Assembly (NCBI GenBank): GCA_030043175.1
Contig: JASHYD010001414.1
Coordinates: forward strand, 1 to 9,014
From: Xanthobacteraceae bacterium
Lineage (GTDB): Bacteria; Pseudomonadota; Alphaproteobacteria; Rhizobiales; Xanthobacteraceae
Length of the DNA: 9,014 bases
Direction: 5' to 3'
Below are positions 6,503 through 9,014 of this stretch, in pieces; the first letter of the stretch is position 1; every line of letters begins with the position of its first letter. The notes beneath the pieces were generated by a model. It was not told the origin of the DNA, searched no databases, and saw only the letters and a list, made by a program, of their open reading frames with translations. Made by a program: the position numbers and the translations under genes.

Positions 6503-8713
6503 ATGTTTAGACACATTACGCTCGCCCGCAGTATCGTCCCATTTGTTTCCTCTTGGCCGGTGGCTCGATTCGTCCCGTTTTCAATCCTTGCGATCATCGC
6601 CCTGCCTGCCATGGCGATCGCCCAGGCGGGACCGACCAACCCTATGGCCTCGGCACAGTTTGTGGCCGGCCCGGCCGAACCCGGCGATCCCTATCTCTGG
6701 CTCGAGGATGTCTCTTCGGCCAAGGCGCTGGAGTGGGTGAAATCGCATAATATGGCTGGCATCGCGGCTCTCGAGTCCGACCCGCGCTATGCGATCCTGT
6801 ACGAGGAGGCGCTGGTCATCGGCGGAGCGAAGGACCGCATCCCTGATCCGAGTTTCGTTCAGGACGATATTTACAATTTCTGGCGGGATGCTGAGCATCT
6901 GCGCGGCATCTGGCGCAAGTCTACTCTCACCGACTACCAGACCGCACAGCCGCATTGGACGACCGTTCTTGACATCGATGCGCTGGGCAAGGCCGAGGGC
7001 AAGAGCTTCGTTTTCCGTGGAGCCCGGTGCCTGCAGCGAGACGAACGACATTGCTTGATTTCCCTTTCGGAGGGTGGGGAGGACGCGATCGAAGTGCGCG
7101 AGTTCGATCTTGAAGCTGGTGCGTTCGTGGATGACGGCTTCCGTCTGCCGCGAGGCAAGCAGAACTTCGGGTGGGAAGATGCTGACCACATCCTGGTCGG
7201 AAGGGAATGGGCGCCCGGTGACCTGACGCCCTCCGGCTACCCCTACGTTGTCAAGCGGCTGGGGCGTGGCCAGCGGCTTGCCGCCGCGACGGAGGTTTTT
7301 CGTGGCGACAAGAGCAACGATGTCAGCGCTGTTCCGAACATCTTTCACGACGGCAAGGGCCACCGACTCGCTCTCATCGTACGCCGCCTCGATTTCTTTC
7401 GGCACGAGACCTACATCCTGGCACCGCAAGGAGCACAGCAGCTGGATATCCCGGCCAAGGCGGACGTCGCGGCGCTCGTCGATGGCCGCGTGATCGTGCA
7501 TCTGCGCGAAAGTTGGACGGTGGCCGATCAGAGCTTTCCAGCGGGCGCGCTGGTGCAACTCGACCTTGCTGCCGTGGAGGCTGAACCGGCCCGGCTGCAA
7601 CCCCGCCCCGTCTGGTCGCCAGGTCCAAGGGAATCGCTGCGCCAGGTGAGATCGACGCGAAACAAGCTTCTGCTCTCCACCCTCGACAACGTTCGGGGAC
7701 GCGCCTGGATATACAGCCCGACCGATGACGGAGGCTGGACCCACGCTAGGCTCGATCTGCCGGACAACATGGCGATCGGGTACGGCGCCACCGATAACCT
7801 CTCGAATCTTGCGTTTCTGAATATAAGCGGATTTCTCACGCCCGGCTCGCTTTGGTTCATGGATGCGTCGTCGGGCTCGCTGCAACTGATCAAGGCGTTG
7901 CCCGCGAAATTCGATTCCTCGCGGGAGGTCGTGCAGCAACTTGAGGCGACCTCCAGCGACGGGGTCAAGATCCCCTACTTCATCGTGCACCCCGCGGACA
8001 TCAAATACGACGGCCAAGCGCCGACCTTGATCAGCGCCTATGGCGGCTTCGAGGCCAGCCTGACCCCGAGCTATTCCGCGACCACTGGCAAGCTGTGGCT
8101 AGAGCGGGGTGGCATTTTCGTGCTCGCCAACATCCGTGGTGGCGGCGAGTTCGGCCCGGCTTGGCACGAGGCGGGGCTCGCGACTAGGCGGCAGATCATC
8201 TACGACGATTTTGCCGCCGTGGCGCGCGACCTGATCGGTCGCAAGATCACTTCGCCGCGCCGGCTTGGCATCGAAGGTGAGTCCAACGGCGGGCTTCTGA
8301 TGGGAGTCGAGTTTACCCAGCATCCCGAGCTCTGGAACGCCGTGGTCATCTCCGTCCCGCTCCTCGACATGATCCGCATCTCCAAGATCGCCGCCGGCGC
8401 GTCCTGGCAAGGCGAATACGGTGACGTGAACAACGATCCGGCCGTCACGGCGTTCTGGTTGAAGACTTCTCCCTATCAGAACCTCAAGGCCGGGGTGGCT
8501 TATCCGGAGCCATTTATCTTCACGACTACCAAGGACGACCGGGTCGGCCCCCAGCACGCCCGCAAGTTCGCCGCACGCCTTGAAGAGATGAAGCTGCCGT
8601 TCTTTTATTACGAGAATACCGAGGGTGGTCACGGAACGGGCGCCGATCTCCAGCAGTCAGCGCATACCACGGCTTTGACCATGACGTACCTGCAGCGAAA
8701 GCTCATGGATTAA
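6503..8713 (+). CDS. Secreted prolyl oligopeptidase family (S9) serine peptidase
   Basis: 736 residues; the start is fixed by a strong ribosome binding site. The family cuts short peptides, classically after proline, with a beta-propeller that screens substrates and an alpha/beta-hydrolase catalytic domain. Seen in order: a long leader with a hydrophobic core ending near AIAQA (about residue 41), a signal peptide implying periplasmic action; DPYLWLED (62-69), the typical N-terminal motif; a propeller region of about 110-450; AYGGF with Y513, which matches the oxyanion tyrosine; NIRGGGEFGPAWHEAG; the nucleophile S594 in GESNGG; W635 in ASWQGEYGD, matching the tryptophan that stacks on proline in prolyl oligopeptidase; the acid D678 (or D679) in KDDRV; and H710 in EGGHG. 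The triad is complete, so it should be active. The usual nucleophile motif GGSNGG has Glu in place of the second Gly. Proline preference is inferred from W635 and is not certain. Confidence 0.94.
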   Translation: MFRHITLARSIVPFVSSWPVARFVPFSILAIIALPAMAIAQAGPTNPMASAQFVAGPAEPGDPYLWLEDVSSAKALEWVKSHNMAGIAALESDPRYAILYEEALVIGGAKDRIPDPSFVQDDIYNFWRDAEHLRGIWRKSTLTDYQTAQPHWTTVLDIDALGKAEGKSFVFRGARCLQRDERHCLISLSEGGEDAIEVREFDLEAGAFVDDGFRLPRGKQNFGWEDADHILVGREWAPGDLTPSGYPYVVKRLGRGQRLAAATEVFRGDKSNDVSAVPNIFHDGKGHRLALIVRRLDFFRHETYILAPQGAQQLDIPAKADVAALVDGRVIVHLRESWTVADQSFPAGALVQLDLAAVEAEPARLQPRPVWSPGPRESLRQVRSTRNKLLLSTLDNVRGRAWIYSPTDDGGWTHARLDLPDNMAIGYGATDNLSNLAFLNISGFLTPGSLWFMDASSGSLQLIKALPAKFDSSREVVQQLEATSSDGVKIPYFIVHPADIKYDGQAPTLISAYGGFEASLTPSYSATTGKLWLERGGIFVLANIRGGGEFGPAWHEAGLATRRQIIYDDFAAVARDLIGRKITSPRRLGIEGESNGGLLMGVEFTQHPELWNAVVISVPLLDMIRISKIAAGASWQGEYGDVNNDPAVTAFWLKTSPYQNLKAGVAYPEPFIFTTTKDDRVGPQHARKFAARLEEMKLPFFYYENTEGGHGTGADLQQSAHTTALTMTYLQRKLMD

Positions 8714-9014
8714 CTACGCACACGCGATGGCGCTGCCGATTTGCCGCGGTCCATGAGTTCGGCGACATCCGCAGGTTTCGGCCTCGCGCAGGGGCGAACC
8801 GGTCGCTGCCGGCGCGACCTGCCGGTTTCGGTCATCCACGAGGCTGGCAGCGGCCTGGCACGGGCCTTCTATCGACCCCGTACCCCCAGCGGCCGGGTTG
8901 CTGGCGTCACGCCTACAAATTTCGGCCCCACGGCTTATTCGATCATCGTCCGCAAACGAGAGCATCTTGAGCGGCACGGCGAGCCCATTCTTACTTTACG
9001 GGTTTGCATCCGTC
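8714..9014. other. Downstream region with no gene seen
   Basis: The 301 bases after the S9 peptidase hold no convincing gene. A minus-strand frame at 8714-8977 (87 codons, GTG start) is Arg/Ala-rich, has no good ribosome binding site and matches no family I recognise. The 8-base word GGTTTCGG occurs twice, at 8774-8781 and 8824-8831, probably by chance. The next gene presumably starts beyond the window. Confidence 0.5.
8801..8819 (+). terminator. Hairpin downstream of the S9 peptidase gene, weak terminator candidate
   Basis: GGTCGC (8801-8806) pairs perfectly with GCGACC (8814-8819) around the seven-base loop TGCCGGC. It lies 87 bases after the stop codon and is not followed by a T run. The outer bases AACCGG (8797-8802) and CCGGTT (8822-8827) offer an alternative, overlapping pairing. 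It could end the transcript with help from Rho or protect its 3' end, but the support is weak. Confidence 0.3.

Noticed and set aside
6581..8017. Long open frame of 478 codons on the minus strand
   Set aside because: It lies wholly inside the S9 peptidase gene, whose motifs and ribosome binding site are convincing. The antisense translation is Arg-rich and shows no family motif; it is a typical shadow in GC-rich DNA.
8714..8977. Minus-strand open frame of 87 codons after the S9 peptidase
   Set aside because: It has a GTG start without a good ribosome binding site, Arg/Ala-rich content and no recognisable family.

Overview
The window looks like chromosomal DNA of a moderately GC-rich Gram-negative bacterium. 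All four genes lie on the + strand and all appear to encode exported proteins. The gene types, the long secretory leaders and one stress-sigma-like promoter candidate suggest an alphaproteobacterium, perhaps near Bradyrhizobium. That placement rests on general look and not on any marker gene.

Layout. (1) Positions 1-1419: the 3' part of a phosphoesterase of the phospholipase C / acid phosphatase AcpA family, with its N-terminus outside the window. A GC-rich hairpin follows its stop codon. (2) Positions 1572-3026: a di-haem cytochrome c peroxidase / MauG-type protein with two CASCH haem sites and an unusual Ala-rich stretch containing a 22-residue tandem repeat. (3) Positions 3027-3611: a gap of about 585 bases with no convincing gene but with two perfect 12-bp palindromes. 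(4) Positions 3612-6227: a secreted M1-family zinc aminopeptidase with an intact HEXXH-18-E zinc site and a variant of the GAMEN motif. (5) Positions 6228-6502: a gap ending in a strong ribosome binding site. (6) Positions 6503-8713: a secreted prolyl-oligopeptidase-family (S9) serine peptidase with a full catalytic triad. (7) Positions 8714-9014: no gene seen.

How they may work together (inference). The first two genes form a possible periplasmic phosphoesterase / haem peroxidase pair. The last two form a possible peptide-scavenging pair: the S9 enzyme would cut internal bonds next to proline and the M1 enzyme would trim N-terminal residues. Gaps of 150-585 bases separate all the genes, so no tight operon is visible. 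I found no tRNA, rRNA, CRISPR array, insertion sequence or phage gene, and nothing I would call a new multi-gene system. The points most worth a second look are the repeat insertion in the peroxidase, the GAMEN variant in the aminopeptidase and the palindromes in the long gap.
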